A DNA stretch of 64,000 nt, from contig NZ_CP109055.1 of assembly GCF_035975855.1 (NCBI RefSeq), positions 8,990,001 to 9,054,000 on the forward strand, given 5' to 3'. Below, piece by piece: positions 48,467 through 57,354 of this stretch; within the stretch, counting starts at the first letter, position 1, and the number at the start of each line of letters is the position of its first letter. Source of the DNA: Streptomyces sp. NBC_01304 (GTDB taxonomy: Bacteria > Actinomycetota > Actinomycetes > Streptomycetales > Streptomycetaceae). The notes below the pieces were generated by a model. It saw only the letters and a list, made by a program, of their open reading frames with translations, did no database searches and was not told the origin of the DNA. The translations under genes and the position numbers were made by a program.

Positions 48467-49666
48467 TCACCGTACGGCGATGACCGACGACCCGTGCCCG
48501 AACAGCCCCTGGTTCGCGGTGATCCCCACCCGGGCCCCCGCCACCTGCCGTTCGCCCGCGGTGCCGCGCAACTGCCAGGTCAGCTCGCACACTTGGGCAA
48601 TGGCCTGGGCCGGCACCGCCTCACCGAAGGACGCGAGCCCGCCACTGCCGTTGACCGGGATCCGCCCGCCGAGCGCCGTGGCCCCCTCGCGCAGCAGCTT
48701 GGCGCCCTCGCCCTCGCCGCACAGCCCGAGGTCCTCGTACCACTGCAGCTCAAGCGCGGTCGACAGGTCGTACACCTCGGCAAGTGACAGCTCCTCGGGG
48801 CCGATCCCGGCCTCCTCGTACGCCGCGTGCGCGATCGACGAGCGGAACGTACGCCCAGAAGGCTCCACGGCGACCGCCGAGTCCGTGGCGATGTCCGGCA
48901 GGTCGAGCACGGTCTGCGGATAGGTCGGCGTGACGGTCGAAACGGCCCGGATCCGCACCGGGTCCGCCGCTCCGTGCCGGCGCGCGAAGTCCATGCTGGA
49001 CAGCACCAGGGCGGCCGCGCCGTCCGAGGTCGCACAGATGTCGAGCAGCCGCAGCGGGTCGGCCACGACCGCGGAGGCCGCGACTTCGTCCGGGGTGACC
49101 GTCTTGCGGTAGCGGGCGTTGGGGTTGAGCGCCCCGGCCGCCGCGTTCTTCACCTTGACCTGCGCGAAGTCCTCCAGGGTGTCGCCGTGCAGCGCCATCC
49201 GCCGCCGCGCGTACAGCCCGAAGTACGCCGGGTTGGTGGCCCCGAGCACCCGGAAGCGCAGCCAGTCCGGATCGTCGGCGCGATCGCCGCCCGCGGGCCG
49301 GAAGAACCCCTTGGGCGCCGCGTCCGCGCCCACCACGAGCACCACGTCCGCGAGTCCCGAAAGGATCTGCGTACGCGCGGTGTTGATGGCCTGCGCCCCG
49401 GAGGCACAGGCCGCGTACACGCTGGTGACCCGCGCGCCCTGCCAGCCGAGCGCCTTGGCGAAGGTGGCGCCCGCGACGTAGCCCGGGTAGCCGCCGCGCA
49501 CCGTGTCCGCCCCGACGATCGACTGCACGTCGCGCCAGTCCACCGCGGCGTCGGCCAGCGCGGCACGGGCCGCCTTGGTGCCGTACTCGACGAAACTGCG
49601 CCCCCATTTGCCCCAGGGGTGCATCGCCGCACCGAGGACCGCCACGTCCTGCACTTTCTGGGCCAT
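48467..49666 (-). CDS. SCP-x/lipid-transfer-type thiolase
   Basis: Thiolase-superfamily protein of 399 residues of the lipid-transfer (SCP-x, Ltp) branch. The nucleophile loop is SVYAACASGAQAIN (Cys about 90). C-terminal catalytic-type segments include VNGSGGLASFGEAVPAQ and ITANQGLFGHGSSVIA. Ltp proteins work as thiolases or aldolases on steroid-like CoA esters, paired with a DUF35 protein, as here. The ATG (49666) overlaps the DUF35 stop as TGATG; a GTG one codon upstream is also possible. No other steroid genes are close. Confidence 0.87.
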   Translation of the reverse strand: MAQKVQDVAVLGAAMHPWGKWGRSFVEYGTKAARAALADAAVDWRDVQSIVGADTVRGGYPGYVAGATFAKALGWQGARVTSVYAACASGAQAINTARTQILSGLADVVLVVGADAAPKGFFRPAGGDRADDPDWLRFRVLGATNPAYFGLYARRRMALHGDTLEDFAQVKVKNAAAGALNPNARYRKTVTPDEVAASAVVADPLRLLDICATSDGAAALVLSSMDFARRHGAADPVRIRAVSTVTPTYPQTVLDLPDIATDSAVAVEPSGRTFRSSIAHAAYEEAGIGPEELSLAEVYDLSTALELQWYEDLGLCGEGEGAKLLREGATALGGRIPVNGSGGLASFGEAVPAQAIAQVCELTWQLRGTAGERQVAGARVGITANQGLFGHGSSVIAVR

Positions 49667-50115
49667 CACTCACTCACCGGCTTCCAGTGCCAGGTCGTCC
49701 AGGTGGTCTCGGCATCCTCGTTGAGCACACCGGGGACGAGCTCGACCTCCATGCCGACCGCGAGGTCCGCCGTCGTGACGCCGGGGGCTCCCTGACCGAG
49801 CACGACCATGCGCTCGGCCTCGAGCTCCACCGCGACCAGGGCGTACGGCTCCCACTCCTGGTCCGGGTCGGAGACGTAGGGCGAGGGCGGCCGATAGCGC
49901 CCGTCGGTGTACGACCAGACGCGGCCGCTGCGCGACAGCGGGACCTCGGCGAGCTCGCTGCCCGCGCATCCCGGGTTGCGGCAGAAGGTATCCTCGCGGG
50001 GGAAGAAGACGGACCCGCAGTCGGCACACCGCGTGCCGAGCAGCCGGAAATCGGCCCCTTCCCCCGTCTCCTCGGTGAACCAATCGGCCACCACTGGTGT
50101 CCGCTTACGCGACAA
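49666..50115 (-). CDS. DUF35 zinc-ribbon/OB-fold acyl-CoA-binding protein
   Basis: DUF35 protein of 149 residues. The zinc ribbon is TRCADCGSVFFP and CRNPGCAG (C-x2-C ... C-x4-C), followed by an OB-fold beginning VWSYTDGRYRPP and ending EVELVPGV. DUF35 proteins partner thiolases of the Ltp/SCP-x group and present acyl-CoA substrates. Direct overlap with the thiolase supports a two-subunit enzyme. Confidence 0.88.
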   Translation of the reverse strand: MSRKRTPVVADWFTEETGEGADFRLLGTRCADCGSVFFPREDTFCRNPGCAGSELAEVPLSRSGRVWSYTDGRYRPPSPYVSDPDQEWEPYALVAVELEAERMVVLGQGAPGVTTADLAVGMEVELVPGVLNEDAETTWTTWHWKPVSE

Positions 50116-50191
50116 GGCCCCTCCCCGGCACTGGATCTGACGGAACGTCAGAAGTGTGCCATGGAGGGGCCGCAGTCGACAGGCCGGGGGT

Positions 50192-50536
50192 TCACCGGTT
50201 CTCGGCGAGCCACTTCCCGGCGATCTCGGCCAGCTCGCTGTCGCGCCCGGCCAGCATCATCTTGATCATCTGGATGTCGCCGCGCAGCGACCAGGCCGGA
50301 TGCCCGAAGGTCGCCGGGTTGTTCTTCTCGATGAAGAAGTGCGCGGGCCAGGCCGTGCCGTACCCGATCAACGGCAGTGCGGCGGCATAGCGCTTGCGCC
50401 CGCGCGCCAGGCCGTAGACGGTGACGGCGAGACCGGTCAGGGTGCCGGTGAGATGGACCCAGCGGGTCGCGGCCTTGGAGTGCATCGCGACGTAGTAGGG
50501 CCAGAATTCCTCGAATGAATCGAAAGTCCGCTCCAT
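50192..50536 (-). CDS. DUF962/Mpo1-like membrane protein
   Basis: Protein of 114 residues of the DUF962 (Mpo1-like) family. FEEFWPYYVAMHSKAATRWV is the N-terminal mark with its His; PAHFFIEKNNPATFGHPAWS is the C-terminal mark, with the HP-x-W motif. One or two hydrophobic helices lie between. The yeast member Mpo1 is a dioxygenase acting on 2-hydroxy fatty acids. Bacterial roles are not established. ATG 50536. It lies 76 bp downstream-side of the DUF35 gene start with opposite neighbours unlinked in function. Confidence 0.85.
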   Translation of the reverse strand: MERTFDSFEEFWPYYVAMHSKAATRWVHLTGTLTGLAVTVYGLARGRKRYAAALPLIGYGTAWPAHFFIEKNNPATFGHPAWSLRGDIQMIKMMLAGRDSELAEIAGKWLAENR

Positions 50537-50592
50537 GAACGAAACCGTAATGCGTCAACGGAGAACCGGATACGGCCCAGTTGCGTCAGCGT

Positions 50593-50645
50593 AAGGGTGA
50601 GGGCGGCCGGGACCCACGGGGGTGGTCCCGGCCGCCCTCACCCTT
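50593..50645. terminator. very strong hairpin terminator
   Basis: A 22-bp perfect stem: 50593-50614 (starting AAGGGTGAGGGCGG) pairs with 50624-50645 around a nine-base loop. It separates the VanX-type gene from the DUF962 gene, both on the minus strand. Confidence 0.8.
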
Positions 50646-50666
50646 GTGTCACTTCTCTACCTCTCC

Positions 50667-51476
50667 CTACTTCCCGGTCAGGGACCGTCGCGCCACCGGA
50701 AAGTCGAAGAAGGTGTCGGGGAACAGCTCGGGCTTGTGCGTGAAATGCCACCACTCCTCGGGCAGATTGACGAACCCGACCTCGGTCAGCGCATTGCGCA
50801 GCAGGTCACGGTTGGCACGCTGGACGCCGCCGATCCGCGGGTCGTCGGTGTGCGACAGCGTGTCGAAGCAGTCGAACCCGGTACCCATGTCGAGGGAGTT
50901 GTCCGGGAACCGCTCGCTCTGCGGCGCGTAGCAGGGGACCAGGGGCTCACCCGGCACGTACGGCCGCGTGGGCGCCGCCGGCAGCTTTACCACGGTCAGA
51001 TCGACGGTCGAACCACGGCTGTGCCCGGACTTCGCGGCGATGTAACCGTCCTCGAACAACCTGGACTTGTCGACAAGGGGATAGAACTCCTGCTTCATCC
51101 GCTCGTCCTGGAGATCCTCCGCCCAGCGCACGAAGTGATCGACGGCCCGCTGCGGCCGGTAACAGTCGTACACCTTCAGCGAATAGCCCTTCCGCAGCAG
51201 CTTGCGCTGCGCACCGCGCAGGGCCTTCGCGGCCGGCTCGGTCAGGATGCACATCGGCTTGCGGTAGCCGTCGACGGTCTCGCCCACGAAGTTGTGCACC
51301 GTGGTGTAGCGCATCTCCTGGATGATCGTCGGGTCCACATCCCTGAGCGCCACGAACTCCTTGGGCGCTTTGGGCTCCGGCTTCGCCTGGGCGGCAGGCG
51401 CGGGCGCGACACCGACGGCGAGCAGGGTGGCGGCCGTGACGGCGAGGGTCCGCAGTGCGGCGGTGAGTCGTCTCAT
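50667..51476 (-). CDS. secreted D-Ala-D-Ala dipeptidase-like M15 peptidase (VanX type)
   Basis: Zinc peptidase of 269 residues with a signal peptide (MRRLTAALRTLAVTAATLLA, probable cut after AQA). VanX-like signatures: KVYDCYRPQRAV, SGHSRGSTVDLTV (His and Asp zinc ligands) and LPEEWWHFTH (catalytic Glu and third ligand His). It cleaves D-alanyl-D-alanine or related dipeptides. Secretion suggests cell-wall recycling rather than cytoplasmic vancomycin resistance, and no vanH or vanA genes are near. Ends with a strong terminator. Confidence 0.9.
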   Translation of the reverse strand: MRRLTAALRTLAVTAATLLAVGVAPAPAAQAKPEPKAPKEFVALRDVDPTIIQEMRYTTVHNFVGETVDGYRKPMCILTEPAAKALRGAQRKLLRKGYSLKVYDCYRPQRAVDHFVRWAEDLQDERMKQEFYPLVDKSRLFEDGYIAAKSGHSRGSTVDLTVVKLPAAPTRPYVPGEPLVPCYAPQSERFPDNSLDMGTGFDCFDTLSHTDDPRIGGVQRANRDLLRNALTEVGFVNLPEEWWHFTHKPELFPDTFFDFPVARRSLTGK

Positions 51477-51524
51477 GGCCGCTGGGTCTACCAGTCAACC
51501 GCCCGCCGGGGAAGGGAGATCGGA

Positions 51525-51536
51525 TACGGTCCGCGC
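51525..51536 (+). promoter_or_regulatory. possible -10 of a leaderless Nudix transcript
   Basis: TACGGT at 51525-51530 stands six bases before the GTG start at 51537, and the gene has no ribosome site. This fits a transcript starting at the start codon. Confidence 0.35.
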
Positions 51537-52139
51537 GTGTCCTTGACGCCTGCGACGCCCTCTGCGCACCACAAGCACTCCCACTGCTCGACCTGCGGCG
51601 CGCCCTACGGGGACGCGACCGGCTGGCCCCGCACCTGCCAGGCCTGCGGCGACGTGGCCTACCGCAACCCCCTGCCGGTGGCCGTCGCGCTGCTGCCCGT
51701 CGCGTACGGCACCGGAAAGGACGTCTCCGGGGCGGATGGCACCGGAGCGGACAGCCCCGGCACGGCGGAGGGCGTCGGCCTGGTCGTCATCACCCGAACC
51801 ATCGCCCCCGCCCGCGGCGCCGTCGCCCTGCCCGGCGGGTTCGTCGACCACCGTGAGGACTGGCGCCGCGCGGTCGTCCGCGAACTGCACGAGGAGACCG
51901 GCATCGAGGCCGCCATGGGCGACGTCCGCCTCGCCGACGCCCTCAGCTCGCCCGACGGCCACCTGCTCCTCTTCGGCCTCCTCCCACCGCGCACGGCGGG
52001 GGAGTTGCCCCCGCCCACGCCGACCGCCGAGACCGACGGCTGGCACGTCCTGCGCGCGCCCGGGCAGCTCGGCTTCCCCCTGCACACGATCGCCGTACGT
52101 CAGTGGTTCGCAGGCCGGTACGCGAACGTCGCGCGCTGA
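51537..52139 (+). CDS. Nudix hydrolase with N-terminal zinc ribbon
   Basis: Protein of 200 residues. The N-terminal zinc ribbon is HCSTCGAPYG and RTCQACGDVAY. The Nudix box is complete: GGFVDHRED, then RRAVVRELHEETGIEA, matching G-x5-E-x7-REUxEExGU. Such zinc-ribbon Nudix proteins hydrolyse nucleoside diphosphate derivatives such as NADH or ADP-ribose. An insert GADGTGADSPGTAEG interrupts the fold before the first strand. GTG 51537 was chosen because longer frames extend back through the divergent peptidase; a leaderless start is likely. Confidence 0.88.
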   Translation: MSLTPATPSAHHKHSHCSTCGAPYGDATGWPRTCQACGDVAYRNPLPVAVALLPVAYGTGKDVSGADGTGADSPGTAEGVGLVVITRTIAPARGAVALPGGFVDHREDWRRAVVRELHEETGIEAAMGDVRLADALSSPDGHLLLFGLLPPRTAGELPPPTPTAETDGWHVLRAPGQLGFPLHTIAVRQWFAGRYANVAR

Positions 52140-52161
52140 ACCGCAGTGCGTACGCCGTCCC

Positions 52162-52632
52162 TCAGACGCTGAACCACAACTCGGGCCGCACCCAGTCGAC
52201 CTTCGGCGGAGCAGGCGGCACCGTGCCGGTCCGCCGCGCGCCGAGCCGCCGGTAGAACTCCTCCGACGGGGGATGCGACACCACGCGCACCCCGTCGAGG
52301 CCGGCGGCCCGCGCCTCGCCGAGCATGTGCTCCACCAACTGCCGCCCGACTCCCAGCCCTTGCGCGTCGTCGGCCACGAACGCCAGGTCCAGCTCCGCCG
52401 GCTCGCACACCAGCGAGTAGAAGCCGAGCACCCGCCCGGCACCGTCCGCCGCGACGAAGACCAGATGCCGGGCCATGTACTCGGCCGTGACCGCGTAGCC
52501 CTCCAGGATCGAGGCGTACTGCCCCTGATATGCGCTCGACTTGAGCATGAGGGAGGTCAGGGTCTCGGCGTCGGCGGCCGTGGCACGCCGGATGACCGTG
52601 CCGATCAGTGCGCTGGGCGTGGTGCTGTTCAT
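52162..52632 (-). CDS. GNAT-family N-acetyltransferase
   Basis: Acetyltransferase of 156 residues. IRRATAADAETLTSLMLKSS is the N-terminal strand and helix. LDLAFVADDAQGLGVGRQLV holds the acetyl-CoA loop, with Q-G-L-G-V-G for Q/R-x-x-G-x-G/A. EEFYRRLGARRTGTVPP is the usual C-terminal motif. Substrate unknown. ATG 52632. It is 81 bp downstream of the GH31 gene on the same strand, the gap being filled with repeats of the GH31 3' end, so co-transcription is possible. Confidence 0.87.
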   Translation of the reverse strand: MNSTTPSALIGTVIRRATAADAETLTSLMLKSSAYQGQYASILEGYAVTAEYMARHLVFVAADGAGRVLGFYSLVCEPAELDLAFVADDAQGLGVGRQLVEHMLGEARAAGLDGVRVVSHPPSEEFYRRLGARRTGTVPPAPPKVDWVRPELWFSV

Positions 52633-52660
52633 GCGGCCGAGCCTAGGCGGACCCACTGAC

Positions 52661-52736
52661 AACGCCCCTCACGCACCGAGCCCGCGGTAACGCCCCTCAC
52701 GCACCGCTGCCCTTCACGCACCGAGCCCGCGCACGG
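52661..52736. repeat. three tandem copies of the GH31 gene 3' end
   Basis: On the plus strand CCCCTCACGCACCGAGCCCG (from 52665), CCCCTCACGCACCG (from 52693) and CCCTTCACGCACCGAGCCCG (from 52710). The last copy holds the true TGA stop (52714-52716, minus strand). The others repeat the same GCGTGA beyond the gene end. Confidence 0.75.
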
Positions 52737-55104
52737 CCACCGGCACCTCGACCCCGACGGCCACGCCTTCCGCCCCTTCCTGGTCCCGCTCGACCACGAC
52801 CCGGCCCTCGTGCCACCGCGAGGTGTACCGCTCGACGGGCGGCACCTCCCACCCGTCCCCGCCGTCCCGCACCACGAGCCCCGAGCCGGTACGCCCCCGC
52901 GCGGGCGCCCACACCTCCAGCTCGACCCCGCCGTCCGCACCCCGCACCGGCAGTACGGCCCCCGCGCGGGCGAGCACCGGAATGCGGGACAGCGGCGCAT
53001 CCAACAGGACCTGCCCAGGACCCTCGTACGCCTGCCCCGTCACCGTGTCGTACCAGCGCCCCCGAGGCAGCCGCACCGCCCGCCGGTCGGAGCCACGCTC
53101 CAGGACCGGGGCCACCAGAAGCGCATCGCCCAACAGGAAGGCGTCCTCGCAGTCCCGCAGCGCCCGGTCCTCCGGCGCGCACCACCACAGGGGACGTACG
53201 TACGGGGCGCCGGTCCGGTGCGCCAGATGGGCCAGCGTCATCAGATACGGCCCCAGCCGGCGCCGCTCGTCGAGCGCCACGCGCGCGTGCTCGAGCACTT
53301 CGGGGCCGAACTCCCACGGCTCCCTGCGCCCGGCCCGCAGCGAGGCATGGGTGCGGAACAGCGGCAAGTAGGCGCCCAGTTGGAACCAGCGCAGATACAG
53401 CTCGGGCGACGGACTCCCGTCGAACCCGCCCACATCGGGCCCCGAGTACGGCACCCCGCACAGCCCGAGCCCCATCACCAGCGCCAGCGAGGCCCGCAGG
53501 CCCGGCCAGCCGGTCGCCACGTCACCGGACCAGGTCCCGCCGTAGCGCTGCATCCCGGCCCACCCGGAGCGCGAGAACTGAAAGGGCCGCTCGTCGGGGC
53601 GCAGCCGGCGCACCCCCTCGTACCCGGCCCGCGCCATGCACAGCCCGTACACGTTGTGCGCCTCGCGATGATCACCCCCGCGCCCTTCCAGATCGTGCCG
53701 CGCGGAACGGGGCAGCGTCGGCTCCCCGAAGGCCGCGAACGACACCGGCTCGTTCATGTCGTGCCAGAACCCGGCGAAGCCCTGCCCGAGCCGCTCCTCG
53801 TACAGCCCGCCCCACCACGTGCGCACCTTCGCCGCGGTGAAGTCCGGATAGACGGACTCCCCGGGCCACACCACGCCCCGCACCTGCCGCCCGCGCGCAT
53901 CCCGCACGAACGCGTCGACCGCCCGCCCGGAGTCATACACAGCATTGCCCTGCTCACCCTTGACCGCAGGATCGACGATCGACACGAGGCGCACTCCGTC
54001 CTCGCCCAGATCGGCCGCCAGCCGCGGCAGCGCCGGATAGGCCTGGCGATCGACGGTGAACACCTGGTGGTCGTCGTAGTGATCGATGTCCAGATGCACC
54101 GCATCCAGCGGCAGTTCACGCTCCTTGTAGCCGGCGACGATCCGCCGGACCTCCTTCTCGCTGCCGAATCCCCACCGCGCGTGATGGTGACCGAGCGCCC
54201 ACGCGGGCGGCACCGCCGGCGCCCCCGTCAGCGCCGTCCAGGCCTGCAGCACGCGCGGAGGAGTCCCCACCACGACCCAGCACCGCAGCGGCCCGCCGTC
54301 CATCCGCAGCTCGCTGCCGCCCGCCCGGTCGTGCCCCGACCCGGCACCCTCCTCGCCCTCGCGCAGCGTCACCGTCCCGTCCCAGGTGTTGTCGTGGAAC
54401 ACCAGATGGGTGCCCGCGTCGGCCACTACCAGCTGCACCGGCATGGTGATGTACAGCGGGTCGTCCCCGGGCTCGAAGGAACCGCCCGGATCGGTGTTCC
54501 ACAACCGGTACTCGCCGTCCCGCAGCCTCGGCCCCCGCGCCCGCCCACCGAGCCCGAAGAACCGCGCGTCAGAGGCCACTTCGGACCGCTGCACCCACCT
54601 CGCGGGACCCCCGCCGACCGGCTCCCACCAGCGCGGCGGCAGTTCGCGCCGCAGCATCACACCACCGGGCGTACACACCTCCACCGCGCCGTGCCGCGAG
54701 ATCACGACCATCACCCGCTCGGACACCACCCGCCAGCCGCCGTCCTTGTCCGGCTCCAGCTCGGCCCGCGGATCGGGCTCGGGACTCTGGTCGACCAGCG
54801 CGTAGGAGGGCGCGGGCCCGGCCCCGTCCCAGCCCCAGAACACCGCACCGCCCCCGGTGACCGACACCCGCAGCTCGGACTGCGCGAAGCGCACCACTCC
54901 ACCGCCGGGCCCCGGCTCGACCCCCGTCACCGGCCCCGGCACACGGGCCCGTTCGGCACCCCGCGCGGGCAGCCCCGCCGAGTCCGCCCGCCGCCTGCGC
55001 CATGCCGAACGCACGGTCCGCAGCCCCTGAGCCGCTCCGATCACGCCGATCGCCTTCACGGCCTTAACCACCTTCACCGAACGCACCAGGTCACGACCGT
55101 CCAT
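52714..55104 (-). CDS. glycoside hydrolase family 31 (alpha-glucosidase/xylosidase-like)
   Basis: Retaining glycosidase of 796 residues. GH31 signatures: the nucleophile region GFWHDMNEPVSFAAFGEP (Asp of WxDMNE), LDIDHYDDHQVFTVD in the barrel, and VPYSGPDVGGFDGSPSPELY. RAWSGDVA-like GTWSGDVATGW precedes the acid/base Asp. The N-terminal beta-sandwich is present. A basic hydrophobic start (SVKVVKAVKAIGVIGAAQGL) is not a clear signal peptide. ATG 55104 is chosen over 55131. Likely acts on alpha-glucosides; linkage unknown. Confidence 0.9.
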   Translation of the reverse strand: MDGRDLVRSVKVVKAVKAIGVIGAAQGLRTVRSAWRRRRADSAGLPARGAERARVPGPVTGVEPGPGGGVVRFAQSELRVSVTGGGAVFWGWDGAGPAPSYALVDQSPEPDPRAELEPDKDGGWRVVSERVMVVISRHGAVEVCTPGGVMLRRELPPRWWEPVGGGPARWVQRSEVASDARFFGLGGRARGPRLRDGEYRLWNTDPGGSFEPGDDPLYITMPVQLVVADAGTHLVFHDNTWDGTVTLREGEEGAGSGHDRAGGSELRMDGGPLRCWVVVGTPPRVLQAWTALTGAPAVPPAWALGHHHARWGFGSEKEVRRIVAGYKERELPLDAVHLDIDHYDDHQVFTVDRQAYPALPRLAADLGEDGVRLVSIVDPAVKGEQGNAVYDSGRAVDAFVRDARGRQVRGVVWPGESVYPDFTAAKVRTWWGGLYEERLGQGFAGFWHDMNEPVSFAAFGEPTLPRSARHDLEGRGGDHREAHNVYGLCMARAGYEGVRRLRPDERPFQFSRSGWAGMQRYGGTWSGDVATGWPGLRASLALVMGLGLCGVPYSGPDVGGFDGSPSPELYLRWFQLGAYLPLFRTHASLRAGRREPWEFGPEVLEHARVALDERRRLGPYLMTLAHLAHRTGAPYVRPLWWCAPEDRALRDCEDAFLLGDALLVAPVLERGSDRRAVRLPRGRWYDTVTGQAYEGPGQVLLDAPLSRIPVLARAGAVLPVRGADGGVELEVWAPARGRTGSGLVVRDGGDGWEVPPVERYTSRWHEGRVVVERDQEGAEGVAVGVEVPVAVRGLGA

Positions 55105-55318
55105 GCAGCTCACCCTGCCACTGCACGGCACGCGCGCGTAGGGCGTTCAACTGCCGTTCACCCGTGCCCGGCCCACATCTTCACGACCCGGACCATGTGA
55201 GGCCCACCCTGGTGCGGAAGTCGATCACGTGGCATCGTCCCTTCCAGCCACGTCACGCGCACACCCCCGCACGTGCGCGCGGCGACGCACACACCGCGTA
55301 CAGCTTGGGAGCCGCCCC

Positions 55319-57286
55319 GTGTCCACCGCCGCACCGCAGCCCCTGTGGCAGCCCGACGACGCCCGCATCGCCGCCGCGCAGATCACCCGCTTCCAGGCCT
55401 GGGCGGCCGAGCGGTACGGCGCCCCCGCCGACGGCGGCTACGAGGCCCTGCACCGCTGGTCCGTGACCGAGCTCGACACCTTCTGGGAAGCGGTCGTCGC
55501 CTGGTTCGACATCCGCTTCTCCAGCCCGTACGAGCACGTCCTCGGCGACCGCTCCATGCCGGGCACCCAATGGTTCCAGGGCGCCACCGTCAACTACGCC
55601 GAGCACGCCCTGCGCACCGCGGCCGACCGCCCCGACGAGCCGGCCCTCCTGTACGTCGACGAGTCCCAGGAGCCACAGCCCGTCACCTGGTCAGAGCTCC
55701 GCAACCAGGTCGGCTCCCTCGCCGCCGAGCTCCGCACGCTCGGCGTCCGCCCCGGCGACCGCGTCAGCGGCTACCTCCCCAACATCCCCCAGTCCGTCGT
55801 CGCCCTCCTCGCCACCGCCGCCGTCGGCGCCGTCTGGACCTCCTGCGCCCCCGACTTCGGCGCCCGCAGCGTCCTGGACCGCTTCCAGCAGGTCGAGCCG
55901 GTCGTCCTCTTCACCGTCGACGGCTACCGCTACGGCGGAAAGGAACACGACCGCCGCGACACCGTCGCCGAACTCCGCGCCGAACTCCCCACCCTGCGCG
56001 CGGTGGTCCACATCCCGCTCCTCGGTACGGAGGCTCCCGAAGGCGCCCTGGAGTGGTCCGCCCTCACGTCCTCCGCCACCGACCCGGTCTTCGAGCAGGT
56101 GCCCTTCGACCACCCCCTGTGGGTCCTCTACTCCTCCGGCACCACCGGCCTGCCCAAGGCCATCGTGCAGTCGCAGGGCGGCATCCTCCTGGAGCACTTC
56201 AAACAGCTCGGCCTGCACTGCGACCTGGGGCCCGAGGACCGCTTCTTCTGGTACACCTCCACCGGCTGGATGATGTGGAACTTCCTCGTCTCCGGCCTCC
56301 TCACGGGCACCACCGTGATCCTGTACGACGGCAGCCCCGGCTACCCGGACACCGGCGCCCAGTGGCGCATCGCCGAACGCACCGGCGCCACCCTCTTCGG
56401 CACCTCCGCCGCGTACGTCATGGCCTGCCGCAAGGCCGACGTGCACCCCGCGCGGGACTTCGACCTCTCCCGCATCCAGTGCGTGGCCACCACCGGCTCT
56501 CCGCTCCCGCCCGACGGCTTCCGCTGGCTGCACGACGAGGTCCGCGACGACCTCTGGATCGCCTCGGTCAGCGGCGGCACCGACGTCTGCTCCTGCTTCG
56601 CCGGAGCCGTCCCGACGCTTCCGGTGTACGTCGGTGAACTCCAGGCCCCCTGCCTCGGCACCGACCTCCAGTCCTGGGACCCCCAGGGCAAGCCCCTCAC
56701 CGACGAGGTCGGCGAGCTCGTCGTCACCAACCCCATGCCGTCCATGCCGATCCACTTCTGGAACGACCCCGACGGCGCCCGCTACCACGACAGCTACTTC
56801 GACACCTACCCCGGCGTCTGGCGGCACGGCGACTGGATCACCCTCACCTCACGCGGCTCCGTCGTCATCCACGGACGCTCGGACTCCACGCTCAACCGCC
56901 AGGGCGTGCGCATGGGCTCGGCCGACATCTACGAGGCCGTCGAACGCCTCCCCGAAATCCGCGAATCCCTCGTCATCGGCATCGAACAACCCGACGGCGG
57001 CTACTGGATGCCCCTGTTCGTCCACCTCGCCCCCGGCGCGGTCCTCGACGACGCCCTGCGCACCCGCATCAAGCAGGCGATCCGCGAACAACTCTCCCCA
57101 CGCCACGTCCCCGACGAGATCATCGAGGCCCCCGGCGTCCCGCACACCCTCACCGGCAAGCGCATCGAGGTCCCGGTCAAGCGCCTCCTGCAGGGCACCC
57201 CGCTGGAGAAGGCCGTGAACCCGGGCTCGGTCGACAACCTCGAACTGCTGCGCTTCTACGCCGAGATCGCCCGCGAACGCTCCTGA
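55319..57286 (+). CDS. acetoacetyl-CoA synthetase
   Basis: Acyl-adenylate-forming ligase of 655 residues that activates acetoacetate with ATP and CoA. Features: FQGATVNYAEHAL near the N-terminus, the AMP-binding P-loop LYSSGTTGLPKAIVQSQGG, STGWMMWNFLVSGLL, SVSGGTDVCSCFAG, HGDWITLT and the C-terminal catalytic-lysine segment HTLTGKRIEVPVKRLLQG. Length and the FWEAVVAWFDI start match this enzyme rather than acetyl-CoA synthetase. GTG 55319 follows GGGAG; an upstream in-frame GTG has no ribosome site. Single gene. Confidence 0.93.
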   Translation: MSTAAPQPLWQPDDARIAAAQITRFQAWAAERYGAPADGGYEALHRWSVTELDTFWEAVVAWFDIRFSSPYEHVLGDRSMPGTQWFQGATVNYAEHALRTAADRPDEPALLYVDESQEPQPVTWSELRNQVGSLAAELRTLGVRPGDRVSGYLPNIPQSVVALLATAAVGAVWTSCAPDFGARSVLDRFQQVEPVVLFTVDGYRYGGKEHDRRDTVAELRAELPTLRAVVHIPLLGTEAPEGALEWSALTSSATDPVFEQVPFDHPLWVLYSSGTTGLPKAIVQSQGGILLEHFKQLGLHCDLGPEDRFFWYTSTGWMMWNFLVSGLLTGTTVILYDGSPGYPDTGAQWRIAERTGATLFGTSAAYVMACRKADVHPARDFDLSRIQCVATTGSPLPPDGFRWLHDEVRDDLWIASVSGGTDVCSCFAGAVPTLPVYVGELQAPCLGTDLQSWDPQGKPLTDEVGELVVTNPMPSMPIHFWNDPDGARYHDSYFDTYPGVWRHGDWITLTSRGSVVIHGRSDSTLNRQGVRMGSADIYEAVERLPEIRESLVIGIEQPDGGYWMPLFVHLAPGAVLDDALRTRIKQAIREQLSPRHVPDEIIEAPGVPHTLTGKRIEVPVKRLLQGTPLEKAVNPGSVDNLELLRFYAEIARERS

Positions 57287-57354
57287 CGTCACGTTGTCAG
57301 TACCTCCCCCTACGCTGAGTGAGCACTGATCAACCGTGCTGCACAGGGGGAACG

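Noticed and set aside
50667..51476. VanX-like gene considered as a vancomycin resistance locus
   Set aside because: It has a signal peptide and no vanS/R/H/A neighbours, so cell-wall recycling is more likely.
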